Assembly (NCBI GenBank): GCA_009391535.1
Contig: VFHP01000020.1
Coordinates: 1 to 53,461 of the forward strand
Origin: SAR202 cluster bacterium
Lineage (GTDB): Bacteria > Chloroflexota > Dehalococcoidia > Lucifugimonadales > UBA2985
Direction of reading: 5' to 3'
Length of the DNA: 53,461 bases
In this document: piece after piece, positions 26,683 to 36,749 of the stretch
How the letters are laid out: every line of letters begins with the position of its first letter
Numbering within the stretch: the stretch's first letter is position 1
The notes under the pieces: model-generated
The model's input: only the letters and a program-made list of their open reading frames with translations
Told to the model about the DNA's origin: nothing
Databases searched by the model: none
Made by a program: the position numbers and the translations under genes

Positions 26683-27825
26683 TTACCAACGCCCTGCCAA
26701 TTGGAAATATTTGCCCTCTGTTTTTATGGCAGGGGCTATGACTAGGTCAGTTTTTTGCATCTCAGCAATGTCCATAGCACCGCACATGCCCATTGCTGCT
26801 TTCAATGCCCCTTCTAGATTTTGAGTGCCGTCAGTCATGGATGTTGGCCCAAATAGGATTTGTTTAAGTGATCCTTTGGAGCCTACATGTATTCTGGTAC
26901 CTCTTGGTAGTGCAGGATGAAAGCTGGCCATTCCCCAGTTATAACCCAAACCAGGTGCTTCTTCCGCCTGCGCAAAAGTTGTTCCCAGCATAACACCATC
27001 AGCCCCGCTTGCTATTGCCTTACATATATCGCCTCCGGTCCTCATTCCCCCATCAGTTATGATAGGGACGTATCTTCCAGTTCTCTTGTAGTATTCTTGC
27101 CTTGCTGCTGCGCAATCTAGAGTGGCAGTCACTTGGGGTACTCCGATACCTTCTACTTCACGAGTGGTGCATATGGCGCCGGGCCCTACTCCTACTAAGA
27201 CTCCATGGACACCGGTTTCCATCAGTTCTAACGTAGCTTGATAAGTTACCGTGTTACCTACGACCACTGGAATTTTTACATTGGAACATATGTCTGCTAT
27301 ATTGAGTCCTTTTTCACTTTTACTAATGTGACGTGCAGTGGTCACTGTCGACTGTATGAACAATATGTCCGCTCCAGCTTCCACTGCTATGGGGGCTAAT
27401 TTTTTGGTATTGGCAGGTGTTAGGGATATAGCGCAGCAAACCCCTCCATTTTTAATCGATTCTATTCTGTCCCCGATCAAATTTTCTCTTATGGGAGCAG
27501 AATAAATTCTCTGGAGGAGAGGAGTTGCTTCTTCTTGAGAGGCTTCAGTTACTTCCTTAATGATCGATTCTGCATCCTCGTGTCTTGTGTAGATGCCTTC
27601 GAGATTCAAAACTGCTAAGCCTCCCATTCTTCCCAGAGATATAGCAAATTCTGGAGATACAACTGCATCTAGTGATGAGGCCATGAAAGGTATAGGGAAT
27701 TCAAACTCGTCTATTTGTAGAGAAACATTAGTTTGGTCGGGGTTTACAGTCACGCTGCCAGGCACAATGGCTACTTCGTCAAAGCCATAAGCTCGGCGTA
27801 ACTTTTTTAACTCAGGAACTTCCAC
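26683..27825 (-). CDS. guaB3: GuaB3-family IMP dehydrogenase-related protein
   Basis: This is an IMPDH/GMP-reductase-type TIM barrel of 380 residues with no CBS pair. The catalytic loop [18 protein letters not shown] places the cysteine at 219. [24 protein letters not shown] forms the phosphate site. [18 protein letters not shown] near 64-81 is typical of the GuaB3 group of actinobacteria, Chloroflexota and cyanobacteria, and differs from canonical GuaB. It may oxidise IMP to XMP, but the family is only partly characterised, and a canonical guaB could exist elsewhere. The start is GTG, 24 bases after the predicted transcription start. Confidence 0.85.
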   Translation of the reverse strand: MEVPELKKLRRAYGFDEVAIVPGSVTVNPDQTNVSLQIDEFEFPIPFMASSLDAVVSPEFAISLGRMGGLAVLNLEGIYTRHEDAESIIKEVTEASQEEATPLLQRIYSAPIRENLIGDRIESIKNGGVCCAISLTPANTKKLAPIAVEAGADILFIQSTVTTARHISKSEKGLNIADICSNVKIPVVVGNTVTYQATLELMETGVHGVLVGVGPGAICTTREVEGIGVPQVTATLDCAAARQEYYKRTGRYVPIITDGGMRTGGDICKAIASGADGVMLGTTFAQAEEAPGLGYNWGMASFHPALPRGTRIHVGSKGSLKQILFGPTSMTDGTQNLEGALKAAMGMCGAMDIAEMQKTDLVIAPAIKTEGKYFQLAGRW

Positions 27826-27855
27826 GAATCACACCCACGAACTCATAATTGGAAA

Positions 27856-27884
27856 ACTATATCACTGGACATTTGTTAAGTCAA
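27856..27884 (-). promoter_or_regulatory. Sigma-70 promoter for guaB3
   Basis: On the minus strand TTGACT (27884-27879) and TATAGT (27861-27856) are exactly 17 bases apart. Transcription would start near 27849, giving a leader of about 24 bases before the GTG start. Confidence 0.7.
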
Positions 27885-27992
27885 TTGAGTTAATAACGGT
27901 AAAAAATGCGAAACGTGTTGTTTTGTTGTCGTATTGTTAACGAATTCGGCAGACAATACATCTGAATAGGTGTTAAAATCTAATGCTAATGT

Positions 27993-28021
27993 TTGACTAG
28001 TCAGGCAGAGAATGTTAATAT
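27993..28021 (+). promoter_or_regulatory. Sigma-70 promoter for the suf operon
   Basis: TTGACT (27993-27998) and TAATAT (28016-28021) are exactly 17 bases apart. Transcription would start near 28028, leaving a 115-base untranslated leader before sufB. Confidence 0.7.
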
Positions 28022-28143
28022 CATTCCCTACCAATTTGGTCAACAATTAATTTTATGATCGGATTGGGCGATATCAACGTAGTGCTACGACTGAAATCAG
28101 ATTAAATCTGCGGTAGTTTGTAAGGAATTAGGGAGATAAAATT

Positions 28144-29601
28144 ATGACTGCATCTAATCAAGTTGTTAAGGATGTGGCTGCTCAAGAGTATAAATACGGA
28201 TTTGTCACAGATGTAGAGTCCGAAGTTGCCCCTCCAGGTCTCTCGGAAGAAACTGTGCGGTTTATATCGGCGAAGAAGAACGAACCTGAATGGATGTTAG
28301 AGGGAAGGCTCAAAGCGTACAAATATTTCACCACTTTAGTTGACAAGGAACAGGTGCCAGATTGGGCACATTTACGGTATAGTCCCATAAATTTCCAAGA
28401 TATTATTTATTACTCTGCTCCTAAACAAAAAGTGTCTTTAGAAAATTTAGATCAAGTAGACCCAGAGATTTTAAAGACATATGAACGTCTGGGTATACCT
28501 CTACAGGAACAGAAGAGATTGGCTGGGGTTGCCGTAGATGCAGTTTTCGATAGTGTGTCTATTGCGACTACGTTCCAAGCAGAGTTGGCGAAAAAGGGCA
28601 TAATATTTTGTTCTATGTCTGAAGCTGTACAGAATCATCCTGAGTTAGTAAAAAAATATCTCGGTTCAGTTGTGCCATATACCGACAACTTTTTTGCAGC
28701 TCTTAATGCCGCAGTTTTTTCGGATGGTTCCTTTTGTTATATACCCAAGGGTGTTCGTTGCCCGATGGAATTAACCACATATTTTAGAATAAACACTGAA
28801 GGATCCGGTCAATTTGAGAGGACATTGATAATAGCGGAAGAAAGCAGTTATGTAAGTTATTTGGAGGGCTGTAGTGCCCCAATGAGAGACGAGAATCAAC
28901 TTCACGCAGCTGTTGTAGAGTTGATTACAGAAGAGAACGCAGAAATAAAATATTCTACTATTCAGAATTGGTATCCAGGAGACGAGCAGGGTAAGGGAGG
29001 GATATACAACTTCGTTACCAAAAGGGGCAAATGTGCAGGTAAGAACTCTAAAATATCATGGACTCAGGTAGAAACAGGATCAGCAATCACGTGGAAGTAT
29101 CCCAGTGTCATACTTCAGGGAGATAATTCTATTGGAGAGTTCTACTCTGTTGCCTTGACAAAAGGTTATCAACAAGCCGATACAGGTACCAAAATGACTC
29201 ATATTGGAAAAAACACTAGGAGTACCATTATTGCAAAAGGTATATCAGCAGGACATGCTAATAACACTTACAGAGGTCTTGTTCGCGTGAATCCAAAAGC
29301 TGTTAATTCTTGGAATTTTACACAATGTGATTCATTACTTTTAGGAGATCAATGTGGTGCTCACACTACACCGTACGTAGAAGTGAAAAACAATTCTTCA
29401 CACCTGGAACACGAAGCATTCACATCTAAAGTGAGTGAGGCTCAAATTTTTTACTGCAATCAACGCGGAATATCTACTGAAGAGGCTCATTCCGTTATTA
29501 TAAATGGTTTTTGTAAAGAGGTTTTCAAGCAGTTGCCATTGGAATTTGCTGTGGAAGCTACTAGGTTGTTGGAGATGAATTTAGAAGGGACTGTTGGATA
29601 A
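28144..29601 (+). CDS. sufB: Fe-S cluster assembly scaffold SufB
   Basis: SufB forms the SufBC2D complex that builds and hands on iron-sulfur clusters. The 485 residues have the N-terminal segment with [12 protein letters not shown], and the beta-helix core including [25 protein letters not shown] and [10 protein letters not shown]. The C-terminal part has [25 protein letters not shown] with the cluster cysteine region, and [27 protein letters not shown] precedes the ATG. It is first of five suf genes, in the order B-C-D-S-U. Confidence 0.97.
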   Translation: MTASNQVVKDVAAQEYKYGFVTDVESEVAPPGLSEETVRFISAKKNEPEWMLEGRLKAYKYFTTLVDKEQVPDWAHLRYSPINFQDIIYYSAPKQKVSLENLDQVDPEILKTYERLGIPLQEQKRLAGVAVDAVFDSVSIATTFQAELAKKGIIFCSMSEAVQNHPELVKKYLGSVVPYTDNFFAALNAAVFSDGSFCYIPKGVRCPMELTTYFRINTEGSGQFERTLIIAEESSYVSYLEGCSAPMRDENQLHAAVVELITEENAEIKYSTIQNWYPGDEQGKGGIYNFVTKRGKCAGKNSKISWTQVETGSAITWKYPSVILQGDNSIGEFYSVALTKGYQQADTGTKMTHIGKNTRSTIIAKGISAGHANNTYRGLVRVNPKAVNSWNFTQCDSLLLGDQCGAHTTPYVEVKNNSSHLEHEAFTSKVSEAQIFYCNQRGISTEEAHSVIINGFCKEVFKQLPLEFAVEATRLLEMNLEGTVG

Positions 29602-29620
29602 AGTGAAAAACGGAAAATCT

Positions 29621-30388
29621 ATGTTGAATATTACTGATTTGCACGCGTCTATAGGTGGCACAGAAATTCTCAAGGGACTTAATCTTACTGTAAATCCTGG
29701 AGAGGTACACGCAATCATGGGACCAAATGGATCTGGGAAAAGTACTCTAGCTTATTTATTATCTGGACATCCCAGTTATGAGGCTACTTCTGGAGAGATG
29801 TTGTTCGATGGGCAAGACTTGGTAAATATGTTACCTGAGGATAGAGCTAGGTTGGGGTTGTTCCTATGTTTTCAACATCCCACCGAGGTTCCAGGAGTGC
29901 GTATGGATCATTTCATGAGGGCAGGTTTAAACTCTGTGTTACGAAGCAAGAGTTTGGATGAAATGGACGTGCTAAAATTCGATAAATTTCTTAATAGTAA
30001 AGTCGACATAGTTGAGATGGACAGGAATCTCGTTAAGCGGTCGGTTAATGAAGGATTCTCAGGGGGAGAAAAGAAAAGAAACGAGATATTGCAGATGGCA
30101 ATTTTTGATCCAAAACTATCCATACTTGATGAGCCTGATTCAGGTTTGGATGTTGACGCGCTGAGAATTGTGGCCAATGGCATTAATCAATTGCGCAGCG
30201 AAGAGAAATCTATAATTCTGGTTACTCATTATCAAAGAATATTAAACTACGTCGTACCCGATAAAGTTCATATACTAATAAATGGCCGTATTGTTAAGTC
30301 AGGTGGCAAAGAGTTGGCTTTAGAGATAGAAACTAATGGATACGACAACATCGAACAATCATTAGCTAATGATCAACACTCTGGTTGA
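29621..30388 (+). CDS. sufC: Fe-S assembly ATPase SufC
   Basis: This ABC-type ATPase drives conformational change in SufBCD. It has Walker A GPNGSGKST, the SufC-typical LFLCFQHPTEVPGV Q-loop region, the signature FSGGEKKRNEI, Walker B LSILDEPDSGLD and the switch histidine in VTHYQR. I start at ATG 29621, giving MLNITDLHASIGG, which is the usual family beginning (255 residues). A TTG at 29594 inside the sufB end would add nine residues and cannot be excluded. It lies between sufB and sufD without room for other genes. Confidence 0.95.
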   Translation: MLNITDLHASIGGTEILKGLNLTVNPGEVHAIMGPNGSGKSTLAYLLSGHPSYEATSGEMLFDGQDLVNMLPEDRARLGLFLCFQHPTEVPGVRMDHFMRAGLNSVLRSKSLDEMDVLKFDKFLNSKVDIVEMDRNLVKRSVNEGFSGGEKKRNEILQMAIFDPKLSILDEPDSGLDVDALRIVANGINQLRSEEKSIILVTHYQRILNYVVPDKVHILINGRIVKSGGKELALEIETNGYDNIEQSLANDQHSG

Positions 30389-30400
30389 AGGAAATCTGTT

Positions 30401-31750
30401 ATGACGCAAATTGGAGTAAAACCAGAGGAATCTTACTTAAATATATCAGAGCATTTAGAATCGACCGCATCCCTGAATGACTCAGTGCATTTCAAAGGCT
30501 TACGGAATAAAGCAAGAAAATGTTTTCAGGAATTAGGATTTCCAGTCGAACGGAGAGGCAATGAGGAGTGGAAATACACGGATGTCTCTCCAATAGCAAA
30601 AATTCCTTTTGAAATGCCAGATTTACGTCACCAACAATTTGTTCGTGGCATTGTATCCACTCCAGTAGGTTTTGGAAAATCGCATTGGAATAAATTGGTT
30701 TTCGTCGACGGACAATACGAGGAAAAACTGTCTGTTGTAAAAGATTTGCCTGATAACGTCCTAGTCAAGGATTTCAATAAGGCTTCTAAAGGTGACTATG
30801 ATTTGATAGGAAAACATTTGGGCAATTACGCAGATTTCCATGGAAATGCGTTTAATGCTCTGAACACTTCTTTCCTGGACAATGGGGCGTTTATCAGTAT
30901 TCCAAATGAAGTAGTGATAAATGATCCTATCGAAATAATCTTCATGACTACAGGATTGGAACAAGATACTTTCATCCAGCCCCGCATTTTGGTTTTAGTT
31001 GGCGATAATAGTAAAGTTGCGATTGTAGAAAGTTATGTTGGCATTGAAGATACTAGATATTTTAATAACTCTGTTACTGAGTTGGTAGTAGGTAACGGTG
31101 CTAATTTAGAGTATTACAAAATTCAGACACAATCACGAAAGTCATTTCACATAACTAATACTGAGATAATTGTGGGTAAGGACAGTACGTTCTCGTCTAT
31201 GAACATTGATTTGGGAGGCAAACTTGTCAGGAACAACTTGAATTTACTGACAAATGCAGAAGGCAGTTACAGTGTACTCAATGGATTATACCTAGTTAAC
31301 GGTACTCAACATGTTGATAACCAAGTCATAATTGATCATGCCAAGCCTCATACCACCAGCAGGGAATTGTATAAAGGTATATTGGATGGCAAATCAAAGT
31401 CTGTATTTCATGGAAGCATAATCGTTAGGGAGGGAGCATACAAAGTTAATGCCAATCAAGTGGATAAAAACTTACTCCTGTCCGATAAAGCAGAAGCTTA
31501 CACTAAGCCGGCATTTTGGGTGTACTGTGACGACGTTTTATGTGGTCATGGAGCAGCATGTGGCCAGATGGACGAGAATGCTCTTTTCTATTTGAGGAGT
31601 AGGGGTATAGATGAATTGTCGGCCAGGAGCCTCTTAACTCTAGCATTTGTATCCGAAGTAATTGATAGCATTGGCAATGAACATTTGCGGGAACAAATTA
31701 ACGATATGGTTCATTCTAGGTTAGAAGATTGGTTGGGTATCTTTTCCTAA
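30401..31750 (+). CDS. sufD: Fe-S cluster assembly protein SufD
   Basis: SufD partners with SufB, its paralogue, in the SufBC2D scaffold. The 449 residues have the N-terminal helical part with GNEEWKYTDVSPI, and a beta-helix core with HVDNQVIIDHAKPHTTSRELYKG and VFHGSIIVREGAYKVNANQ. The C-terminal part has ADAYTKP-like KAEAYTKPAFWVYCDDVLCGHGAACGQ with the conserved histidine and RSRGIDELSARSLL. The spacing to sufC is 12 bases. The assignment rests on the C-terminal core and the operon position. Confidence 0.95.
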   Translation: MTQIGVKPEESYLNISEHLESTASLNDSVHFKGLRNKARKCFQELGFPVERRGNEEWKYTDVSPIAKIPFEMPDLRHQQFVRGIVSTPVGFGKSHWNKLVFVDGQYEEKLSVVKDLPDNVLVKDFNKASKGDYDLIGKHLGNYADFHGNAFNALNTSFLDNGAFISIPNEVVINDPIEIIFMTTGLEQDTFIQPRILVLVGDNSKVAIVESYVGIEDTRYFNNSVTELVVGNGANLEYYKIQTQSRKSFHITNTEIIVGKDSTFSSMNIDLGGKLVRNNLNLLTNAEGSYSVLNGLYLVNGTQHVDNQVIIDHAKPHTTSRELYKGILDGKSKSVFHGSIIVREGAYKVNANQVDKNLLLSDKAEAYTKPAFWVYCDDVLCGHGAACGQMDENALFYLRSRGIDELSARSLLTLAFVSEVIDSIGNEHLREQINDMVHSRLEDWLGIFS

Positions 31751-31803
31751 TTCAATAAGTTTGTCGTGGTATTCCGTAAGATTTGTGAAAGGTAGAGCTA
31801 CCA

Positions 31804-33030
31804 ATGTTGGATGTTAATCATATACGCAAAGACTTTCCCATACTTTCAAGAACGATTTACGGGAAACCGTTGGTCTATTTAGATAATGCTGCAACTTCTC
31901 AGAAACCTACATCAGTGATCCAGTCTTTAGTGGACTATTATGAATCGTATAATTCCAATATTCATAGAGGTGTTCATACTTTAAGTATGGAGGCAACCGA
32001 CAGACATGAAGATGCAAGATCTAAATGCACAAGATTTATTGGTGCAAAAGAAGATAAATCTTTAATAATGGTTCGGAACACCACAGAAGCAATTAATTTG
32101 GTTGCCCAAACGTGGGGTAAACATAATATATCTGCAGGAGATGAAATATTAACAACTCATATGGAACATCATAGTAATCTTGTACCATGGCAGAAATTAG
32201 CAGAACAGAACGGGGCCTCTTTGCAGTTCATTGAACTCGATGAAGATGGAATGCTAAATCTTTCAAATATAGATGATTTGATCACTGAGCGCACCAAGTT
32301 ATTAGCCTTGACTCATATGTCTAATGTATTAGGTACAATAAATCCCGTGAAAGAATTAACCGCTGTTGCGCATAAAATGGGTGCGAAGGTATTGATAGAT
32401 GGTGCCCAGAGTGTTCCACATATGAAGGTAGATGTTACCGACCTGGATTGTGATTTTTTTGCTTTTTCTGGCCATAAGATGTTGGCACCGACCGGAATAG
32501 GGGTTTTGTATGTAAAACCTGAAATTCTAGAGAGTATGGAGCCATTCCTTTTTGGCGGGGACATGGTTTCGCAGGTATGGGATGATACAGCTACCTGGAA
32601 TGACTTACCTTGGAAATTTGAAGCTGGCACTCCAAACATAGCTGATTTAATAGGTCTTGGAGCAGCGATTGATTATCTGGAATCGCTTGGAATGGATCAA
32701 GTTAGAGAACACGAAATGGCTCTTACTGGTTATGCTTTAGAACAGTTTGATAGACTGAATGACATTAAAGTATTTGGACCTAAAGACCTTTCTAAAAGGG
32801 GAGGAGTGATTTCTTTCCATAGTGATGATGTTCATCCGCATGATATGGGTACCATGCTAGATAGAGAAGGTATAGCAATAAGGACCGGGCATCATTGTGC
32901 CATGCCATTAACGAGAAAGTTATCTGTAGTAGCAACTGCTAGGGCGAGTTTTTATATATACAATACAGAAGAAGAAGTAGACAAACTTACTGCTGCTATA
33001 AGAGCCACGTTGGATTATTTTGCCAAATGA
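31804..33030 (+). CDS. sufS: Cysteine desulfurase SufS
   Basis: This PLP enzyme takes sulfur from cysteine and passes it on as persulfide for cluster assembly. The 408 residues match group II NifS-like enzymes: YLDNAATSQKP near 25, NIHRGVHTLS near 53, THMEHHSNLVPWQ near 119, the PLP lysine in SGHKMLAPTGIG near 224, and the persulfide cysteine in RTGHHCAMP near 365. The extended beta-hairpin FGGDMVSQV typical of SufS is present. The next gene, sufU, encodes its expected sulfur acceptor. Confidence 0.97.
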   Translation: MLDVNHIRKDFPILSRTIYGKPLVYLDNAATSQKPTSVIQSLVDYYESYNSNIHRGVHTLSMEATDRHEDARSKCTRFIGAKEDKSLIMVRNTTEAINLVAQTWGKHNISAGDEILTTHMEHHSNLVPWQKLAEQNGASLQFIELDEDGMLNLSNIDDLITERTKLLALTHMSNVLGTINPVKELTAVAHKMGAKVLIDGAQSVPHMKVDVTDLDCDFFAFSGHKMLAPTGIGVLYVKPEILESMEPFLFGGDMVSQVWDDTATWNDLPWKFEAGTPNIADLIGLGAAIDYLESLGMDQVREHEMALTGYALEQFDRLNDIKVFGPKDLSKRGGVISFHSDDVHPHDMGTMLDREGIAIRTGHHCAMPLTRKLSVVATARASFYIYNTEEEVDKLTAAIRATLDYFAK

Positions 33031-33099
33031 ATAATTGTTATATTATTGTTACTAATGTATAAACATAAGTAATAAGTATTTTTTGATATAAGGATCTTT

Positions 33100-33561
33100 A
33101 TGAGTTCACCTACATTTGACTTTTCCGAGGTTGATGACCTGTACCAAGAAATTATACTGGATCACTACAGGAGTCCAAGGAACCAGAAGGAAATACCTGA
33201 ATCAGATATGGATGTTACGGGGATTAATCCGTTTTGTGGAGATGAAGTCCATATGCGGATAAAATTGTCTGGAGAATCTATATCGGCAGTTAGCTTTAGT
33301 GGGAATGGTTGTTCAATAAGCCAAGCGTCTGCATCAATGCTCTCTGACATCATAAAAGGAAAATCATTGGACGAAGCCAATAATTTATACGTAGATTTTC
33401 GAGATATGATGCACGGCAATGACTTGAATGAAGATAGTATGGATAATTTAGGACAGGCTGAAGCTCTTTCTGGAGTTAAGAAGTTTCCTATAAGGATAAA
33501 ATGTGCTTTGCTGGCTTGGTCTGCTCTGGGTGATGCAGTCAAGAAACATAAATCGGAATGA
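33100..33561 (+). CDS. sufU: Sulfur-transfer protein SufU
   Basis: SufU is the zinc protein that accepts persulfide from SufS in SUF systems lacking SufE. The 153 residues show the ligands Cys46 and Asp48 in NPFCGDE, Cys71 in GNGCSIS, and Cys135 in RIKCALLAW. The roughly 18-residue SufU insertion between the second and third cysteines, absent from IscU, is present. The operon end is tail-to-tail with the PAP2 gene, with only two bases between the stops. Confidence 0.95.
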   Translation: MSSPTFDFSEVDDLYQEIILDHYRSPRNQKEIPESDMDVTGINPFCGDEVHMRIKLSGESISAVSFSGNGCSISQASASMLSDIIKGKSLDEANNLYVDFRDMMHGNDLNEDSMDNLGQAEALSGVKKFPIRIKCALLAWSALGDAVKKHKSE

Positions 33562-33563
33562 TC

Positions 33564-34220
33564 TTACTTGGGCCTCTCTGTGTCCATCATCTGTGTTTTT
33601 GACTTCTGTGCGTTGTAATTAAATATTAGTACTGACAAATAAAATGCACCATAAGAATACCCGCCTAATACATCCATAACCCAGTGTCTGCCGTCATAGA
33701 TGAGCCATAATCCAGTAATAAATATATAAGCTACAACTAACCAAAAAATTGTGATGGTCACGATTCTCTTACCTAAAAACTTGAACATTAAGTAACATAT
33801 GAATCCATAGAAAAGAACTACGTGTAAAGCATGGCCGCTAGGAAATCCAGACCCTTGTATGCCACCGTATCCGATCACAACGTCGACTATGTCTTGACTA
33901 GGACGAGGTCTCCCAATTATTTCTTTGATCAAAATATTCATCAGATCTGCCACGGATATTAATACTAGAAAGATTGCCTCGGTTCGTTTATTTGATGACC
34001 AAAACAATATGAATAGTAGTATCATTAGGATTCCGGCAACTCCTCTTATACCCATAAAGAATATCCATTCCCGTAAGAAGTGAAATTTGCCCAGGGAAAA
34101 AGATTGGAGCCACTTAGAGAATGTTATCTCCCATACAAAAACATCTTTATAGATTGCCATGCATGTGGATAGGAATATTATTATAATGCACGTTGCTATT
34201 GTAATTTTCATTAGATGCAC
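33564..34220 (-). CDS. PAP2-superfamily membrane phosphatase
   Basis: This is an integral membrane lipid-phosphatase-like protein of 218 residues with about six hydrophobic segments. Motif 1 is KEIIGRPRP (Lys99, Arg106), motif 2 is PSGH (127-130), and motif 3 has His179 and Asp183 in DGRHWVMD. In motif 3 the usual Ser-Arg pair six to seven residues before the histidine is replaced by Trp172-Leu173. The active-site histidines are kept, so activity is plausible but not assured. A likely substrate is undecaprenyl pyrophosphate or phosphatidic acid. Confidence 0.88.
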   Translation of the reverse strand: MHLMKITIATCIIIIFLSTCMAIYKDVFVWEITFSKWLQSFSLGKFHFLREWIFFMGIRGVAGILMILLFILFWSSNKRTEAIFLVLISVADLMNILIKEIIGRPRPSQDIVDVVIGYGGIQGSGFPSGHALHVVLFYGFICYLMFKFLGKRIVTITIFWLVVAYIFITGLWLIYDGRHWVMDVLGGYSYGAFYLSVLIFNYNAQKSKTQMMDTERPK

Positions 34221-34440
34221 TTCGTATACTAGGTATTAGATACTGATGATGTGAGAATGTTAATATAATTCGGTTTCGAGCAAAAGAGCACCATTCTTAC
34301 TAGGGTTAAATATTAATATTTAAATTGAAGTTCATTGGTACCTCATATTAAAGGATTGACCAATATATAAAGCGCCGTTAGGATTGCTGATGTAACTTTG
34401 CTTGAATTGGGTACTGGAATTTACTGAGCGAAAAATCTAA

Positions 34441-35535
34441 ATGGAAAACGAATTAATACTGGGAACCACAGTGGAAGAGATTGTCTATCTATCGATATAT
34501 TTTGGTACCGGTTTGGTTTTGGCGTCTATTATAAAATTAACTTGTATTGCTTTGAAGAAGAATCTCAGAAGAGATGACAAAAACAGGTTTGCAGCCTCGA
34601 TGATAGATGCGGTGGACGGAGCAATAGTTCTTTGGGTTTTCTTGTATGGTTTTTACCTGGGACTAGACAGTGTAATTGTGTTGGAGGAGTACTCATATGT
34701 AATAAAGCAGGTTTACACTGTGGTCAGTGTGATAATAGCTTGTTACGCTTTTATACATGTTCAAAGGGATTCTATTTCGTGGTTTATTAAGAGGTCTGGA
34801 TGGGGTGTTAACGAAGTAAAAGTCCTAAATTCTCTGGCACCTATGGCCAAACGTGTTATATCTACAACCATAGTGGCTATGGGTGTACTAATTATACTAG
34901 ATCAGTTAGGCATAGCTATCGCTCCATTAGTTGCTGGTTTAGGTGTTGGAGGTTTAGCCGTAGCGCTTGCTCTTCAAAGCACTTTTACAAACTTCTTTGC
35001 TGGTTTAAATGTACTGACGGACGGATCCATCCGGACTGGTGATTTTATAGAGCTTGAACGAGGTGCCATAGGAAAAGTTGAGCAGATAGGATGGAGAACC
35101 ACCAAAGTTAGGCTAATGGATAACAACATGGTTATCATACCTAATTATCGATTGGCGGAAAACGTGGCTACTAATTACAGTTTCCCCAAAGATGAAATGT
35201 CAGTATATATACAAGTAGGTGTGGCTTACTCCAGTAGTTTAGAGGAAGTGGAAAGAATAACCCTAGAGGTTTCAAGGAAAGTTTTGCAAGAAACTCCAGG
35301 GGCTATAAGTAATTTTGAGCCTTCAGTGTGGTATACAAATTTTGGTGAGTCCAATATAGATTTTTGGGTGGTGTTAAGGGCCAAGGGATATGGGGAGTCA
35401 TGGTTGGTTAAGCATAACTTTATAAAAGAACTTCTTGACAGGTATAATAAAGAGAATATAGAGATATCTTTCCCTGCACGGAATATATTCCTGCGGAATG
35501 CTGGTGAGACTACAGTTTCTCCGGAGATAGTGTAA
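34441..35535 (+). CDS. MscS-family mechanosensitive channel
   Basis: This small-conductance channel family releases solutes during hypo-osmotic shock. The 364 residues have an N-terminal membrane region of four or five helices. The pore helix is near 155-185, rich in Gly and Ala (VAGLGVGGLAVALALQ). The conserved FFAGLNVLTDGSIRTGDFIEL and NYRLAENVATNY of the beta domain follow, then a cytoplasmic alpha/beta cage. It stands alone between divergently and convergently oriented genes. A functional link with the osmolyte importer at 49-52 kb is possible. Confidence 0.92.
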   Translation: MENELILGTTVEEIVYLSIYFGTGLVLASIIKLTCIALKKNLRRDDKNRFAASMIDAVDGAIVLWVFLYGFYLGLDSVIVLEEYSYVIKQVYTVVSVIIACYAFIHVQRDSISWFIKRSGWGVNEVKVLNSLAPMAKRVISTTIVAMGVLIILDQLGIAIAPLVAGLGVGGLAVALALQSTFTNFFAGLNVLTDGSIRTGDFIELERGAIGKVEQIGWRTTKVRLMDNNMVIIPNYRLAENVATNYSFPKDEMSVYIQVGVAYSSSLEEVERITLEVSRKVLQETPGAISNFEPSVWYTNFGESNIDFWVVLRAKGYGESWLVKHNFIKELLDRYNKENIEISFPARNIFLRNAGETTVSPEIV

Positions 35536-35575
35536 GTATCTACCCCTATATCACAAAATGTAGGCCATAAGTTTT

Positions 35576-36682
35576 CTACCCAAGCTTAATTTGTACTGTT
35601 TGTAGTATCCTTCTTCCCATCTCTTCGGTACTGAGAATATCAGAAGCTCCGGCTTCGGCAATATCAGGGGTTCTAAACCCTTTTTCTAAAACTTCATTAA
35701 CGGATTCTTCTATAGCAACCGCTGGTTCGTTTAAACCTAGAGAATACCGCAACATCAATGCCACACTCATGATGGTGGCGATTGGATTTGCTTTACCTTG
35801 TCCTGCTATATCAGGGGCGCTGCCATGTATGGGTTCGTATAAACCCATAGCTTTATCATTCTCCTTCGGCACGCCTGCTAAACTGGCTGAAGGTAACATT
35901 CCGAGTGAACCTGCGAGTATGGCTGCTTCGTCGGTTAATATATCTCCAAACATGTTTTCTGCTACCATTACATCGAATCGAGAAGGTGTTCTTATCAAGG
36001 CCATAGCACAAGAGTCAACCAGCATGTTTTCAAGTTCAACTTCAGGGTATTCCTTAGACATTTCTATTGCTATTTCTCTCCATAATCTGCTGCTTTCTAA
36101 GACGTTGGCCTTATCTACTGAGGCTAGTTTCTTGCTACGGGCGCTAGCTAGTTCAAAGCCAACTCTCAGTGCCCGTACTATTTCGGATTCTGTGTAACGT
36201 AATGTGTCCACGCCTCTTCTGCCTCTAGATGTATTCCACCTCTTTTTGGGTTTAGCGAAATACAAGCCTCCGGTGAGCTCTCTTATCATAATTATGTCGA
36301 CACCTTCTATAACGGAAGGTTTCAGTGAGCTCGAGTTGAGTAGACTATTGAAGACTTTTACTGGCCTTATGTTTGCAAATAGACCTAGGAACTTTCTTAA
36401 GCCCAATATAGCATCTTCTGGCCTATGTTGGGCTAGGGGGTCATCCCATTTAGGCCCACCAACTGCTCCAAATAATACTGCGTCACTTGAACTTGCAATA
36501 TCGAGTGATGCTCTTGGTAATGGTAGTCCTGAGTCGTCTAGAGCAGCCCCACCTACTAATCCGTATTTTAGATTGAATTTATTGTTAGTGAGGTCCCCGA
36601 TTTTTTCTAAAACCTTAATTCCTTCTGACATAATTTCTGGTCCTACACCGTCTCCAGGGAAAACTGCGATATTGAAGTTCAA
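35576..36682 (-). CDS. leuB: 3-isopropylmalate dehydrogenase
   Basis: It oxidises and decarboxylates 3-isopropylmalate to 2-ketoisocaproate with NAD. The 368 residues have AVFPGDGVGPEIM near 5, VGGPKWDD near 74, the substrate arginines in ILGLRKFLGLFANIRPVK near 91-108, RELTGGLYFAKPK near 133, the metal aspartates around NMFGDILTDEAA near 242, and EPIHGSAPDIAGQGKANP near 281-298. This is the LeuB form; isocitrate dehydrogenase has different substrate-helix residues. It is 18 kb from leuACD and on the opposite strand, 67 bases after mazG. Confidence 0.95.
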   Translation of the reverse strand: MNFNIAVFPGDGVGPEIMSEGIKVLEKIGDLTNNKFNLKYGLVGGAALDDSGLPLPRASLDIASSSDAVLFGAVGGPKWDDPLAQHRPEDAILGLRKFLGLFANIRPVKVFNSLLNSSSLKPSVIEGVDIIMIRELTGGLYFAKPKKRWNTSRGRRGVDTLRYTESEIVRALRVGFELASARSKKLASVDKANVLESSRLWREIAIEMSKEYPEVELENMLVDSCAMALIRTPSRFDVMVAENMFGDILTDEAAILAGSLGMLPSASLAGVPKENDKAMGLYEPIHGSAPDIAGQGKANPIATIMSVALMLRYSLGLNEPAVAIEESVNEVLEKGFRTPDIAEAGASDILSTEEMGRRILQTVQIKLG

Positions 36683-36749
36683 AACATTTCTCCTAACTTT
36701 TATAAGATGTGTTATTACTATTGGAACTATTTAGTTTATATATTATATA

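Larger units (their letters stand above)
27826..28143. other. Divergent guaB3/sufB intergenic region
   Basis: These 318 bases hold two back-to-back promoters listed separately and no gene. The stretch 28022-28143 is the sufB leader of about 115 bases. CTACGACTGAAATCAGAT-like sequence in it shows no convincing RNA structure. I could not identify a clear IscR- or SufR-type palindrome. Confidence 0.5.
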
